A stretch of 64,000 nucleotides of DNA from Membranipora membranacea (lineage: Eukaryota; Bryozoa; Gymnolaemata; Cheilostomatida; Membraniporidae), in assembly GCA_914767715.1 (NCBI GenBank), contig OU612068.1, positions 34,534,001-34,598,000 of the forward strand. The letters run 5' to 3'. Each line of letters begins with the position of its first letter. Positions within the stretch are counted from its first letter, which is position 1. Both the position numbers and the translations under genes were made by a program. The notes beneath the pieces are model-generated. The model ran no database searches, was not told where the DNA came from, and worked only from the letters and a program-made list of their open reading frames with translations. Shown in pieces: positions 46,601 through 60,538 of this stretch.

Positions 46601-49600
46601 TAGCCTGTACATGCTCGAGGTAGTTAACTTCTTTATCAGTACCCTGACAGCCGAGGGTAGATAGCTTCAGCACCACAGTCTCCTTAGGAGATATATACCT
46701 ACAACAATAGCACAGCTTACATGATTACAGAATGGTTTCTTAAACACCGCCATGTCAACCTCCCCGGGTGCCCTAAATCTTAAATCCCACAAGAGTCTTC
46801 TCACTTGTAAGCGCAAAGCTTGTATCCACTCATAAGCGGAGAGATCAAAAACACTTAGAGTGGTCTTAGCTCAATCCAAAACTGTTGAGTGTTTACATTG
46901 GAATGTATTTTATTCATTCATGACCTTGATAAGGCACTTGGGTTATAACAGTTATAAATTAGTTAGTCAAGGCAGGAAAACCCATCATCCCTGTGTAAGA
47001 AAAAACAGCTAAATAAGCAAGACTTTGTTTTGCCGGCATGATTCATGGAGGTCTACCACCTCACACTATGAGTAAGATTCCTCTATGTAGTCATGTAGTC
47101 ATGTAGCCATGTAGTGAAGTCATACCTGTTTTTGTGGGGAGATGAGACTTCACAGATGTGTTGTTCAGGTAGGTTAGTCCAGTTTGCGGCTAAGTCCACC
47201 ATACGGCCAGCATCCATCATACCAAAGCCAAAGTGATGGCTGACTTTGTGCCCAGCTCCGTTTATTATCCAATCATCAGCGTTTAATGACTGAGCTGAGG
47301 CAGATAATACTGAGATATACTGTACATCCCTCCAGGTCAAGGTCGGGCTGTAAACACAAAATGAAAAGGAAATAAATACAATGTAGGATACATAGAGCTA
47401 AAAGAGACATGAGAGGATTTTATTGTGTACATATAAACATATTTGGTGACAAGGCTTGTTCTGCATATACGTGCATCAGGGAAACACATACACTAGATGT
47501 GTGTGCATTTATTAGCGCATCTACTAATTCAACAAGTAACAGCACTCATATGCTGGAAACCCCTTATTCCGCATGTACTCGAAACTAGTGAATATAAACT
47601 GCATCAACAGTTGATTAATATTAATGGGTAGTATAGTAGTATAGGGTAGTATGGATAGTATAGTGGCCTGCGATGTTTGAAAGCTTAAGAACACAGGAAA
47701 TGACCATTCACAATCCGGTGATATAATGCAGGCTTAAGTTTTTAATCTATTGCCAGCGCAGTAGACCTAATTACCTTCTCTATGATTTCTATTTCTCTCA
47801 CTCTCAGGGATTCCTGATCCCGCTGCTGCGTAAATTTCAGCATTAGCAGAGCACAAGCGGGTTTGTTATTACAGACCTTATCAAACAAAATTGATCTTTT
47901 ATTGAGGAGGCTGCGTTGTAACAGCTTTAATAACTGTAATAATCGAGGGCCTTGGGTTACCCTGAATCCTTTTCTCCAAACTTCAGCATCAGTTATTTAC
48001 TACTAAGAAAAGTAGAGGGGAGATAATTATAGGGTTAGCTGTGAGTAGTGTCCACTTGGCCTTGAGCCTACAAGGGTACTAATACACTAGAGACGTACAC
48101 CAGGCACACCAGACGGCATAGTCTCTCATATAATCCCACGCCTACCGGCCTACCCGCTTACCCACATCACCAGGTTATAACTCTCAATACTAACAGCAAA
48201 TCACTGTTTTCAAACTGAGGAAGTTCAACTAAACACAGAGTCAATGGATAGAGCGTATTTGATTAAGTTTCATGTTTACCTTCCCAGGCAAATCAAAACA
48301 AGTTTTAATTTGCAAATCTAACCAAGGGCAAATACTGATGTATTCATAAAATAACTTGCTCCTGTCCTGGACTTGAAAGAATAACAAAATCTTCAATTCC
48401 CCCAATATGTCAAATAAACTTTTTGAATTGAGCACTAATTAACTCGGGATGGGACAATCTTTCTGAGTGAGTTCATTTAATGCAAAGAAAAGAGATTAGT
48501 ATTGTATAGAAATGAGGGCCTTTAGGTGTTTTAACCCCCTGCAGCTTTGAGCTTGCACTAATCTCATGTATGCAAGTGTCAACACGCTGCTAATGTGTAT
48601 GTCATAATTTGACAGTCTTAGGAGGGAAGATCTCTGTGCATATTATCACGGAGATATTCTAACTCTGTGATATTATATTGAAAGTAGCTCAGTGGATCCA
48701 ATAATTAGCCAAAGATAACATCAGGGAAATGCTAAACAATAGGCAGAACTTCAAACAATCATGAAAAAGAGCTTTTCATGTATATGATGGCAGACATAAA
48801 GCCTAACATGATGGTACAGTCTCAGTTATCGGTCCGCTGCCCGCTGCCCGACAGCTGAACTCTATAGTGGTAAATAAAACATAAGATGAGAGGAGAATTT
48901 GAACTTCATGTCTGAATCACTCTGTCGCCAAATCAGTCCCAGTAGAGTAGTATTTTCTACATCACACAACCTCCCAGCCCAATCAGGAGCGCCCAGCTAA
49001 TACAAACTTAGAGATGAAAGTAACCATAAAAATGATATAATTAGAGCAAGTCTCAGAATCATCTAGTGTCAGTTATCTTATAGAAGGCTAATTAGTTTAG
49101 TGCCATTGTGACTGTAATTATAGTGAATAAACAACTTAATAAATAATGCAGTACATATTCGACATGCCTGCATATTAACACAGCTCAAGTCCGCCTCAGC
49201 AGAACTATAACTGTACTGTGTGGAGAGATGCTAACAAGTAGACTTTCACACCTTCAGTAAATTATAAGACCTGTTTATGCACCACTCGCTGGACCTTACA
49301 GAACACTTAGCAGCTTGTCATTAATGTTGATATGTTCTTGTGGATGCGAAGCAGCTTATTACTTCAAATCGGAGTATTTAGGGAATCGCCCACCATATTT
49401 TCATCAAAAGCTTTGACATGTTTCAATTTGAAAAATAAGGTTTAATTTCCCAGCTCCAGAGTTATTGTGTAGATTATAATCTGATATTAGGTCCAATGTG
49501 AGAATGATCAACACCAGTTCTGTTTACGTGATAATTTTTGGAAAGTAGTGTCGAGACAATAACAAAAATTGTGAAACATTTAGAGTTAGGTAAATGATAG

Positions 49601-52457
49601 CGTCTGATTCCCAGATCAACAGTCAGTATATTGTGGTCAGATTGTTGACAGCCTAAATCATCATCACATTACTGACCGGCCAAAATACACCGACATAAAA
49701 CCGCTGACATCAAACCTGACAGCAAACCGCAGCTAAAATCATACTTAGTTTTTTCACACCTCTGTCAATCAAAACAAACGACTATTTGGGTTAGAATGGA
49801 ATCGACGAAGGCTTATTTTTCTTCAATTTGGTGCCAAATTTGGGCAAAGTACCATTCTACTAAAATAGGCATGAATGGATACTAATTATCCATTTGAGCA
49901 AAGTGGTACTTGGTGCACTCCACAAATCCATTTTGATTTAACGTTTAACATTTAACATATGCGCAGATGCTGGAATGGCCAGAAAATTTCCTTTGTTTAG
50001 CTGAGCAGCAGGAGGCAAGTGTACTGCCTTAATTACATTATCAGCGCCACACTTTTCATATTCAAGTAGTATAATTATCCCTGTCACAGTAAACCTGTTA
50101 TACCAGTTTTACTACTTATGTGTGCGGCCCACAATGCCCTGTGACATCAACCTGGTGCCACCCTCAGTAATTGCTACAAATCTAAAACTCTAACAGTGTT
50201 GTTTGGTTACATTTGCATGATTATTCAGTGGCTAAAAAGGAAGGAAGCGAATTTGTCGAGCTGATGACCATGTTTGTATTACACGAGTACTGTATTGGTA
50301 TTAGGATAGCTAGGATAGCGTTTCTGTATTGATCAGAATAGCTCTCTAACTCTTGATTAACTCCCCTGATAATCAGACTTAGATGTTTATAGCTATGATA
50401 TAATATATACTAATCATCTTAGCTGTTGAATCAGCTTCACTTAGTAACATTTCAGGCGCACAGCTCGATTGTCAGAGCCTAGAAAATGTGCAGCTAACCG
50501 ACTCTGACCAGCGGTTTTCTGATGTACCAATTGGTAATGAAAGACTACTAGAATGACCAGAAAGATGATTAAAATATCCAATTTCCAAGGTTAAATGAAT
50601 TTTTCAATTCTAATAAGCACCTTGTAAATTTTGCAGGTAGGCTATTTTGATCTGTCTGATAAAAATAGTAGAAGTTTCTCCTACATGCACTTTTTCAAAA
50701 TGAATGATTGCGCAGTCTGAAAGTTCTTCAATGTTTAGTGGAGAAATTCTTGAAAATATAGCGTCTCCAATATAACTTACTTGGCTTGTAAAACTAAGGC
50801 TACGATTCCTGCTGCTAGAGGGGCGCTCGCAGAGGTCCCTGTATGAAGGTGTGTGCATTGCTTCCGTAGATCTGTGGTAGTTATTTGTCTCTCCTCAGAA
50901 TCTCCAGAGCTGAAGGTGGTTACTAAGGTAGAAGAACACGCCTCCGAATACCTAACAGAACAAAACAAGATAGTAAAAAAAGTCAGCTTATCATAATGGA
51001 GCCCATAATATGAGATTAAAATTCATAAGATCCACCAATTTTAATGGTATTTCAGTCAAATTGATCATGATGTAAATGAGGCCTGTACCCGCTAGATGGC
51101 GAGAATTCACCTAAGAACAAATTATAGTGATTATCTCCAAGGAATGCAGGAGAAATGCAGCGTGCCACTATGCCATATCTTAATATCTCATCAAGTGTCA
51201 AAATAGATTTTGCAGCCAGTGCATATCAGGAGCCCCTCCGCATACAGCTAGCATTAAGGAGAGGTGCCTTCGTATTGTGATGCATGTCAGCATAATCGAG
51301 GAGCTATGAGATATTAGGAGAATGTTTGCCACTTGTCACAAACACACCCATTACAAAACAGTAAACACCAGATTAATATTGTCAAAACAGTCACGGCAGG
51401 CTGTTATTTACATTTTTTAGGAAGCCTGTTTGTTATACCGTATAAGTTGTTACTCACCAGGGCACATTTCCTTTCTCTGTGGCGCTGCTGACAGACAGGG
51501 TATATATACTATTAGTATATCCGTCACAGTTACAATTATCATAATAACTTCCTCCGTTACCTGACGCCCACACAAAGATGGATCCCTTTCCTCTCCGTCC
51601 CTGTAAAATTTGAACATTTTATTATTTTTTGCACCGCACAATTTAGGCATTTATTTACCTTTCCTCCAAGCTGTTACACAATAGTATAGAAGTTGAACAT
51701 TTGGCCGAGCGAACGATCAAAGACATTATAGGATCTCTCGTACAGCTCAACCCTCGGGACAAAATAGTTGGCTTGTCAGTTGGAAATCGTCCTTGATTAT
51801 GATATATAATGGAATGCTTGGGGTCATGAATTATGTAAAAGCTCTTATGCTAGGTCATCGCTGCAAGTTTTACCTTGGTGGCAAGTATGATGCTGGAATG
51901 ATTGCTGGAAAGTAAGTTAAGTAAACACTGACCCTGGACACACCGTCCCTGAACGCTTTCCTTGTGAGAGTAGCCGGACCGTCCACCGTCTTACCATCAT
52001 CATCAGGACCCCAGGAGGCGCTGTATATATCTATATGGTGATGATTGAGGCTAAGTGACATCGCCTCTACAGAATCAGTCACCTCTCCGTCTAACATTCT
52101 TATTCCTACAGAGAGAACAGAAATAGGTAAACTGGCGGTGCGAGGAGGGGGAGCAGAAGTTAGTACCTCAAACAGTAAGACACTGTAACATATCTAATGG
52201 TCTGGTGTTCAGTATCTCCCAGGCTTAAAATGGAAAACACCAATACTAGGAGTAATGTAACTGTACATAGCCAGGACGTAGCCAGGACGTTGTTCTTGCC
52301 AGGTTACAGTTCTGTGTATAACGTTTTAACACCTATAGGAAGAGCACGTGTGAATCATGATGACAAACCTCCAATATGAGCCTCATACGCGACACCGACA
52401 CCACATACAGAGTTATTAGCTGAGGCAGCCACCTCTCCCGCACATCGTGTACCATGT
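43311..52457 (-). CDS. Furin-type proprotein convertase, C-terminal 10 exons (N-terminus outside window)
   Basis: Membrane-bound subtilisin-like convertase of the secretory pathway that cleaves precursor proteins after basic motifs. Exons in reading order: 52457-52369, 52105-51933, 51600-51458, 50951-50781, 47347-47126, 46698-46513, 45364-45249, 44923-44573, 44109-43900, 43669-43311. The 2,020 nt are in phase throughout and end at TGA 43313-43311. Visible: catalytic His ([12 protein letters not shown]), [19 protein letters not shown], oxyanion Asn (WASGNGG), catalytic Ser ([11 protein letters not shown]), P domain with RGD ([15 protein letters not shown]), a ~100-residue T/P- and acid-rich linker, a Cys-rich furin module, TM helix and acidic tail. 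Signal peptide, prodomain and the catalytic-Asp exon were searched for in 52458-54372 and not found. Architecture matches furin or PC5B; the paralogue is not decided. Confidence 0.92.
43900..44109 (-). CDS. Proprotein convertase: Cys-rich furin module
   Basis: Ten Cys in about 70 residues ([46 protein letters not shown]), matching furin-like repeats. Confidence 0.9.
44573..44923 (-). CDS. Proprotein convertase: P domain end and T/P/acid-rich linker
   Basis: [15 protein letters not shown] ends the P domain. Then come [16 protein letters not shown] and an acidic stretch ([30 protein letters not shown]). The linker is about 100 residues, with potential O-glycosylation in the T/P tract. Confidence 0.88.
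45249..45364 (-). CDS. Proprotein convertase: P domain part 2
   Basis: [20 protein letters not shown] and [14 protein letters not shown]: the conserved Trp-rich core of the P domain. Confidence 0.92.
46040..46075. repeat. G-homopolymer tract in convertase intron
   Basis: A run of about 14 G, then A and 7 G. It can form a G-quadruplex on the plus strand; such tracts are also common sequencing problem sites. Confidence 0.9.
46513..46698 (-). CDS. Proprotein convertase: P domain part 1
   Basis: [20 protein letters not shown] and [16 protein letters not shown] match the jelly-roll P domain, including the conserved RGD. Confidence 0.92.
47126..47347 (-). CDS. Proprotein convertase: end of catalytic domain
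   Basis: [37 protein letters not shown] and the P-domain entry [13 protein letters not shown]. It is preceded by a 3.4-kb intron in which nothing recognisable was seen. Confidence 0.92.
47348..50780. other. Long convertase intron (3.4 kb), nothing recognised
   Basis: AT-rich intron sequence without open frames, repeats or structured elements that I can support. Confidence 0.5.
50781..50951 (-). CDS. Proprotein convertase: catalytic Ser exon
   Basis: [16 protein letters not shown] and [20 protein letters not shown] include the nucleophile Ser in the GTSA context. A QITTTDL segment precedes it, as in other convertases. Confidence 0.93.
51458..51600 (-). CDS. Proprotein convertase: oxyanion Asn exon
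   Basis: [20 protein letters not shown] holds the oxyanion-hole Asn; [20 protein letters not shown] follows. Ends in phase 2 at CCCTG/GTGAGT. Confidence 0.93.
51933..52105 (-). CDS. Proprotein convertase: [13 protein letters not shown] exon
   Basis: [40 protein letters not shown] and [10 protein letters not shown] are family-diagnostic substrate-pocket and Ca-binding segments. Donor GTCAGT is non-optimal but the phase is exact. Confidence 0.92.
52369..52457 (-). CDS. Proprotein convertase: catalytic His exon
   Basis: Encodes [21 protein letters not shown]-type sequence and GVAYEAHIG. It enters in phase 2 (one base completes Arg), so the exon with the catalytic Asp must end two bases into that codon. 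Confidence 0.92.
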
Positions 52458-53173
52458 CTGTAATAAAACAAGTAACATCTACCTCTGAATAACATCTACC
52501 TTAGAATAACGCTTACAGCATCAATCTGTACGTAGTATTGTCAACTGTCAAAACTTTAAATTGAAGCTAGAAGCTTCATAGTCCATCCATTAAAAAACTA
52601 TACAATCATAACGCAGAGGAGCAAAAGCGGTAGCTTCCGGACATTCCCATGAGCTGTTTGTCAACAAATTGGTTATCAATGGGCAATCAGGCTGTCAACA
52701 AGGTATGCTCCAGCAATCGGAAACAATTATCAGTCAAAGGCAATCATCACTATGATGAATAACAATGGATCAGCGGTGACAATGATATCAATTTATTGCT
52801 GGTGACACACGCTGTGTGGCTGGCAATATTATACTAAATTTTATTTGGCTTGTAGAAATCTTCTTCAAACACTCTTAGCATTCAGCTCAAGTGGCCATCA
52901 CAGCAATCTTACAACATTACAAACAATACAGTAGCTTTAGTCAAGAGCAGCGGGACCACTTGGCTCCCCTTTTAAAACCAGTTCACATCTCAAAGTGTAT
53001 CTTTGAATGAACAAACACAAAGTAGGATCGTCCCGCTCTGCCCCATTCTCTGCCCCATTCGGTAAAACCTATACCGTGAGTGCCGTGAAAAATTAATTAT
53101 CCCAAATAATCCGTTGAGCCAAATTATGTCTTGTGAAATTCCTGTTTATTATGAGAGGGGTTTTACACACCAA

Positions 53174-53264
<91 letters not shown>

Positions 53265-54372
53265 CGATTGCCTGCCTGCGTAATTTAGAGAATACCTGAC
53301 ACGGAATTTTACATGATTTGGCACCATATATTTTGAATTCCATCTGAATGGAGATTTAACCTGTTTGTGATTTCTTATCATATTCTAACAGTTGAGAGTT
53401 TTACTTCTCTCATTCTTTTCATACTCAGAAGCTGACAAACAAAGTTGCAGTCTTCCTCTCGTCTCACCAGGGAGGAATGTCAGATTGTGTCGACAACGCA
53501 TACTTGAGAATTTACCTGTGTAGTGTAGTGTAGTGTAATATTCAGTTTTCTATCTAATCCCCAGATGATAACAGGATATTTTTGTAAAGCCTAGTGTCTA
53601 ATTTTAGGCCTGAGGTAGTATTTATGTTAAGCTTTAGATTAAGCCCTGGATATCCGCTTTTACATTGATGACTTCACATCCTCAACAGGGCACCTATCGA
53701 CGCCACATGCGTGGCGAGTACGTTCAGTATATAAAGGAGACAGAACAGCAGTATAATATCATTTAGTATGTCAGTCAGTCAGGTTTCAGCGCATGCAATT
53801 TCAAAATCTCAAAACAGAAACCCCACAGATGAAAATATTTTGAAAGGCATTTTTAAATGTTGAAGTGTGCTATTTATGCAGATAGAGTGAAAGTTTAATC
53901 TGACTTGTTTGATTATCGAGCGAGTTATGTAATATTTACACCACTCATAGGGAGATGAGAGTCTCTCTAATGAGACAGTAAACATACTGAGTCAGCTAGC
54001 GAAGAGACTCTCCAAACACTGAGCTGAGACAGCTAATAATCCTAATAATCATAGCATTGCATTCAGGTCATGTCACGCCACATTAGTGAATGAATAAAAA
54101 TGGCTGTACAGTCCACCTCCCTAGCACTGTCCCTAGAATGGGTTCTGGAAGCAGTATTTTAGAGGCATTGAGCTATTCGAGGTGATGTATCTTGCTACTA
54201 ATTAACCTTGTAGTTATTTATCTGCTTTTCCTCCAAACTTGTTCAATAGGTAATCAATACAGGTGTGAGGCCTTACAAAGTGTGAAAAGTATCAGTTCAC
54301 TGACACTAATCTCCTACATGGGGACCAAATACTACTGATTATAATTTATACAGGAGCAGAGCAGTAATATAT
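52458..54372. other. Upstream intron or 5' region of convertase gene
   Basis: No exon with the catalytic Asp, prodomain or signal peptide was recognised. Apart from the TGCC tract and a GTGTA repeat near 53520, nothing is seen. Most likely intron. Confidence 0.45.
53173..53264. repeat. (TGCC)n microsatellite
   Basis: About 22 uninterrupted TGCC units, followed by an imperfect extension (GATTGCCTGCCTGCG). Open frames across it are artefacts of the repeat. Confidence 0.97.
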
Positions 54373-54374
54373 AA

Positions 54375-55154
54375 CTAGAAACGGTAAACATATTTGCAAG
54401 CAAATATAAAGGAATACAACCAATATATTTGAATATCGAGGTCATGTGACATCATAATTGATGATGTCATAAGACTCGGTATATGCCGAAACCCCCTTAT
54501 CTTAAGTCTCAACTCAATCGCATGATGAGAACTGCTAATCGGCAGCAATTAACTCTCTATGGCGGCCATATTGGATTCCGGGTCATGTGACATCAAAATC
54601 GATGATGTCATAAGATTCGGAATATGTCATAACCCCCAAATCCCAAGTTTTAACTCAATCGCATGATAAGAACTGTTAATCGGCAGCCACTTCCTGTTTA
54701 TGGCGGCCATTTTGGATATCGGGTCATGTGACATTGAAATTGATGATGTCATAAGATTCGGTATAGGTCAAAACCCCCAAATCCCAAGTTTTAACTCAAT
54801 CGCATGATAAGAACTGTTAATTGGCAGCAGTTTACTGTATATGGCGGCCATTTTGTATATCGGGTCATGTGACATTAAAATTGATGATGTCCTTAGATTC
54901 GGTATATGCCATAACCCCTGTATCCCAAGTTTAAACTGAATCGCATGATTTGTTCTCAAGATATCATCAATATAAACGTCAAAACCTCCTTCACTAATTA
55001 GTCTAATTAGCGAATATTACATAACATTTCAAAAATTCAAATCGAAATTTTTCATCTAGACACATGGAGGTATGTTGTAAACAAGTTTCATCAAATTGCC
55101 TCTGGTAGTTCTTGACTTATAGAGGCCCAAAAAGTGTTGCAATAATAAAAATAA
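54375..55154 (+). repeat. Array copy 1: four core units, one tail module
   Basis: Reference-type copy of about 780 bp. It begins with the CTAGAAACGG head, has core units at about 54515, 54655, 54796 and 54940, then the CTAATTAG tail module, GTGTTGCAATAATAA, and the next head. Confidence 0.85.
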
Positions 55155-56112
55155 CTAGAAACGGTAAACATATTTGCAAGCAAATATAAAGGAATACAAC
55201 CAATAGATTTGAATATCGAGGTCATGTGACATCATAATTGATGATTTCATAAGACTCGGTATCTGTCATAACCTCCAAATCCCTAGTTTTAACTCAATCG
55301 CATGATAAGAACTGTTAATCGGCAGTCACTTCCTGTTCATGGTTGCCATATTGGATTCGGGTCACATGACATCAAAAATGATTATGTAATCAGATTCGGC
55401 ATATGTCATAACCCCCAGATGCGAAGTTTTAACTCAATCGCATGATAAGAACTGTTAATCGGCATCCAGTTCCTGTTCATGGTGGCCATATTGGATTCGG
55501 GTCACATGACATCAAAAATGATGATGTCATAAGATTCGGTGTATGTCAAAACCCCCATATCCCAAGTTTTAACTTAATCGCATGATAAGAACTGTTAATC
55601 GGCAGCAATTCACTGTTTATGGCGGCCATTTTGTATATCGGGTCATGTGACATGAAAATTGATGATGTCATAAGATTCGGTATAAGTCAAAACCCCTACA
55701 TCCCAAGTTTCAACTCAATCGCATGATTTGTTCTCAAGATATCACCAAAAGAAAAATGAAAAACATCCTCCACTAATTAGTGTAATTAGCAAATAAATTG
55801 CATAACAATTCAAAAATTGTCCAAGCATTTTCTCATCTTGACCCATAGGACTATGTTGTGACCAAGTATCATTAGAATCTGCCAAGTAGTTCTTGACTTA
55901 TAGAAGACTTAATTTTGGTATAATCAAGGTATGATTGATAAAAGCGGCAAAACCTCGTTCACTAATTAGTCTAATTAGCGAGTGTTACATAACAATTCAA
56001 AAACTCATTTAGTAATTTCTCATCTAGACATATGCAACTATGTTGTGACCAAGTAACATCCAATTCTGCCCAGTAGTTCTTGACTTATAGAGGCCCAAAA
56101 AGTGTTGCAATA

Positions 56113-56279
56113 ATAAAAATAATAAACCCTACTAAAACAAGAGGAATACAACTTTGTTGTATTCCTAATAATAATAATAAACCCTACTAAAACAAAAGGA
56201 ATACAACTTTGTTGTATTCCTAATAATAAAAATAATAAACCCTACTAAAACAAAAGAAATACAACTTTGTTGTATTCCT
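56113..56279. repeat. Three palindromic ~55-bp units (GGAATACAAC..GTTGTATTCC)
   Basis: Each unit reads AATAATAAACCCTACTAAAAC, then a perfect foldback [GA]GAATACAACTTTGTTGTATTCC. It follows a core-repeat copy and immediately precedes the next CTAGAAACGG head. Confidence 0.9.
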
Positions 56280-59200
56280 AACTAGAAACGGTAAACATAT
56301 TTGCAAGCAAATATAAAGGAATACAACCAATAGATTTGATCATCGAGGTCATGTGACATCATTATTTATGATGTCATAAGACTCGGTATAGGCCGAAACC
56401 CCCTTATCCCAAGTCTCAACTCAATCGCATGATGAGAACTGCTAATCGGCAGCAATTAACTCTCTATGGCGGCCATATTGGATTTCGGGTCATGTGTTAT
56501 TAAAAATGATGATGTCATAAGATTCGGTATATGCCAAAACCCCCATATCCCAAGTTTTAACTCAATCGCATGATAAGAATTGTTAATCGGCAGCCACTTC
56601 CTGTTTATGGTGGCCATATTGGATATCGGGTCATGTGACATGAAAATTGATGATGTCATAAGATTCAGTATAAGTCAAAACCCCCATATCCCAAGTTTCA
56701 ACTCAATCGCATGTTAGGAACTGTTAATCGGCAGCAATTCACTGTTTATGGCGGCCATTTTGTATATCGGGTCATGTGACGCTAAAATTGATGATGTCAT
56801 AAGATTCGGTATATGCCATAACCCCCATATCCCAAGTTTTAACTCAATCGCATGATAAGAACTGTTAATTGGCAGCAGTTTACTGTTTATGGCGGCCATT
56901 TTGTATATCGGGTCATGTGACATAAAAATTGATGATGTCATAAGATTCGGTATATGTCATAACCCCCATATCCCAAGTTTTAACTCAATCGCATGATTCG
57001 TTCTCAAGATATGGTCAATATAAAGGTCAAAACGTCCTCCACTAATTAGTCTAATTAGCGGATATTACATAACAATTCAAAAATTCATTTTGTAATTTCT
57101 TAGGTAGACATATGGAACTATATTATCACAAAGTTCCATCCAATTCTGCCTGGTAGTTCTTGACTTATAGAAGCTAGAAAAGTGTTGCAATAATAATAAT
57201 AACTAGAAACGGTAAAAATATTTGCAAGCAAATATAAAGGAATACAACCGATAGATTTGAATATCGAGGTCATGTGACATCATAATTGATGATGTCATAA
57301 GACTCGGTATATGCCAAAACCCCCTTATCCCAAGTCTCAACTCAATCGCATGATGAGAACTGCTAATCGGCAGCTATTAACTGTCTATGGCGGCCATATT
57401 GGATTTCGGGTCATGTGACATTAAAATTGATGATGTTATCAGATTCAGCATATGTCATGGCCCCCAAATCCCAAGTTTCAACTCAATCGCATGATAAGAA
57501 CTGGTAATCGGCAGCCACTTCCTGTTCATGGTGGCCATATTGGATTCGGGTCACATGACATCAAAAATGATGATGTCATAAGATTCGGTATATGCCAAAA
57601 CCCCCTTATCCCAAGTTTTAACTCAATCTCATGATAACGACTGGTTATCGGCAGCAAATTACTGTTTGTGGCGGCCATATTGGATATCGGGTCATGTGAC
57701 ATGAAAATTGATGATGTCATAAGATTCTGTATATGCCATAACCTCTATATCCTAAGTTTCAACTCAATCGCATGATTTGTTCTCAAGATATCACCAAAAG
57801 AAAATCGAAAAAACATCCTCCACTAATTAGTGTAATTAGCAAATATTACATAACATTTCAAAATTTCGTTTTGCACTTTCTCACCTTGACATATGGGACT
57901 ATGTTGTGACCATATATCATCGAATTCTGCCTAGTAGTTCTTGACATATAGTAGAATGAAATTGGGTAAAAAGGTTAAAAAAGGCAAAACCTCCTTCACT
58001 AATTAGTGTAATTAGCAAGTATTACATAACATTTTAAAATTTCATTTCGCAATTTCTCATCTACACATATGGAACTATCTTATGACAAAGTTCCATCCAA
58101 TTCTGCCTGGTAGTTCTTGACTTATAGAAGCTACAAAAGTGTTGCAAAAATAATAATAATAATAACTAGAAACGGTAAACATATTTGCAAGCAAATATAA
58201 AGGAATACAACCAATATATTTGAATATCGAGGTCATGTGACATCATAATTGATGATGTCATAAGACTCGGTATATGCCGAAACCCCCTTATCTAAAGTCT
58301 CAACTCAATCGCATGATGAGAACTGCTAATCGGCAGCAATTAACTCTTTATGGTGGCCATATTGGATTTCGGGTCATGTGACATCAAAATCGATGATGTC
58401 ATAAGATTCGGTATATGTCATAACCCCCAAATCCCAAGTTTTAACTCAATCGCATGATAAGAACTGTTAATCAGCAGCCACTTCCTGTTTATGGCGGCTA
58501 TTTTGGATATCAGGTCATGTGACATCGAAATTGATGATGCCATAAGATTCGGTATAGGTCAAAACCCCCAAATCCCAAGTTTCGACTCAATCGCATGATA
58601 AGAACTGTTAAATGGCAGCAGTTTACTGGTTATGGCGGCCATGTTGTATATCGGGTCATGTGACATAAAAATTGATGATGGCATAAGATTCGGTATATGT
58701 CATAACCCCCATATCCCAAGTTTTAACTCAATCGCATGATTCGCTCTCAAGATATGATCAATATAAAGGGCAAAACGTCCTCCACTAATTAGTCTAATTA
58801 GCGAATATTACATAACAATTCATAAATTCATTTTGTAATTTCTTAGCTAGACATATGGAACTATCTTATGACAAAGTTCCATCCAATTTTGCCTGGTAGT
58901 TCTTGACTTATAGAAGCTAGAAAAGTGTTGCAATAATAATAATAACTAGAAACGGTAATATTTGCAAGCAAATATGAAGTCATACAACCGAAAATATTGA
59001 TTGTCAAGGTCATGTGACATCAAGATCGATGATGTCATCAGATTCGGCATCTGTCAAAACCCCCAAATCCCAAGTTTTAGCCCAATCGCATGGTAAGAAC
59101 TGTAAATCGGCAGCCACTTCCTGTTTATGGCAGCCATTTTGGATATCGGGTCATGTGACATTGTAATTGATGATGTCATAAGATTCGGTATATATCATAA

Positions 59201-60445
59201 CCCCCAAATCCCAAGTGTTAACTCAAACGCATGATAAGAATTGTTAATCGGCAGCCACTTACTGTTCATGGCGGCCATTTTGAATCTCAAGGTCATGTGA
59301 CACAATATTCGATGTCACTATGCGATCGGGCATACTAACAAACCCCAGTATGCCAGTTTACCTGGTTCTAACATGATTCGTTCTCAAGATATCATCATTT
59401 TACATATTCGCACCTTCGGTGGTTAATTAGTCTAATTAGCTAATATTACATAATAATTAAAAAATTGGAATTGAAATTTTTCATCTAAACATGTGAAGCT
59501 ATGTTGTCACCAAGTTTCATCAAATTGTGCCAGGCAGTTCTTGACTTATAAAAGGCTAAAAAGAGGCTATAAAAGTGTTGCAAGAAAAATAATAATAACT
59601 AGAAACGGTAATTTTTTTAATCAACAAAATAATATTTGCAAGCAAATATGAAGGAATACAACCAATCATATCGAATATCGAGGTCACGTGACAGCATAAT
59701 TGTTGGTCTCAAAGGATTCGGTATATGCCAAAACCCCCATATCCCAAGTTTTAACTCAATTGCTTGATAAGAACTGTTAATCGGCAACCACTTCCTGTTC
59801 ATGGTGGCCATATTGGATTCGGGTCACATGACATCAAAAATGATGATGTCATAAGATTCGGTGTATGTCAAAACTTCCATATCCCAAGTTTTAACTAAAT
59901 CGCATGATAAAAACTGTTAATCGGCAGCAATTCACTGTTTATGGCGGCCATTTTGTATATCGGGTCATGTGACATAAAAATTGATGATGTCATAAGATTC
60001 GGTATAAGTCAAAACCCCCTTATCCCAAGTTTCAACTCAATCGCATGATTTGTTCTCAAGATATCACCAAAAGAAAAATGAAAAACATCCTCCACTAATT
60101 AGTGTAATTAGCAAATAAATTGCATAACAACTCAAAAATTGTCGAGGCATTTTTTCATCGTGACCTATAGGACTATGTTGTGACCAAGTATCATTAGAAT
60201 CTGCCAAGTAGTTCTTGACTTATAGAAGACTTAATTTTGGTATAATCAAGGTATAATTGATAAAAACGGCAAAACCTCCGTCACTAATTAGTCTAAATAG
60301 CGAGTGTTACATAACAATTTAAAAACTCATTTAGTAATTTTTCATCTAGACATATGCAACTATGTTCTGACGAAGTTGCATCGATTTCTGCCTGGTGGTT
60401 CTTGACTTATAGAAGCCCAAAAAGTGTTGCAATAATAATAATAAA

Positions 60446-60538
60446 AAGAACTTACAAAAACAATAGTAATACAACTTTGTTGTATTCCTAATAAACTCAA
60501 CTAAAACAAAAGTCATACAACTTAAAGTTGTATGACTA
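60446..60538. repeat. Two palindromic units of different subtype
   Basis: One TAATACAACTTTGTTGTATTCC unit is followed by AGTCATACAACTTAAAGTTGTATGACT, a perfect palindrome of a second subtype. Confidence 0.9.

Noticed and set aside
53114-53381. Open frames with poly-(ACLP) or poly-(GRQA) repeats
   Set aside because: Direct translations of the TGCC microsatellite.
54768-59811. Several 60-75 codon open frames on the minus strand with a common MTSSIFMSHDP motif
   Set aside because: The shared motif comes from the 141-bp core unit; frames are broken between units and no splice or start context supports a protein.
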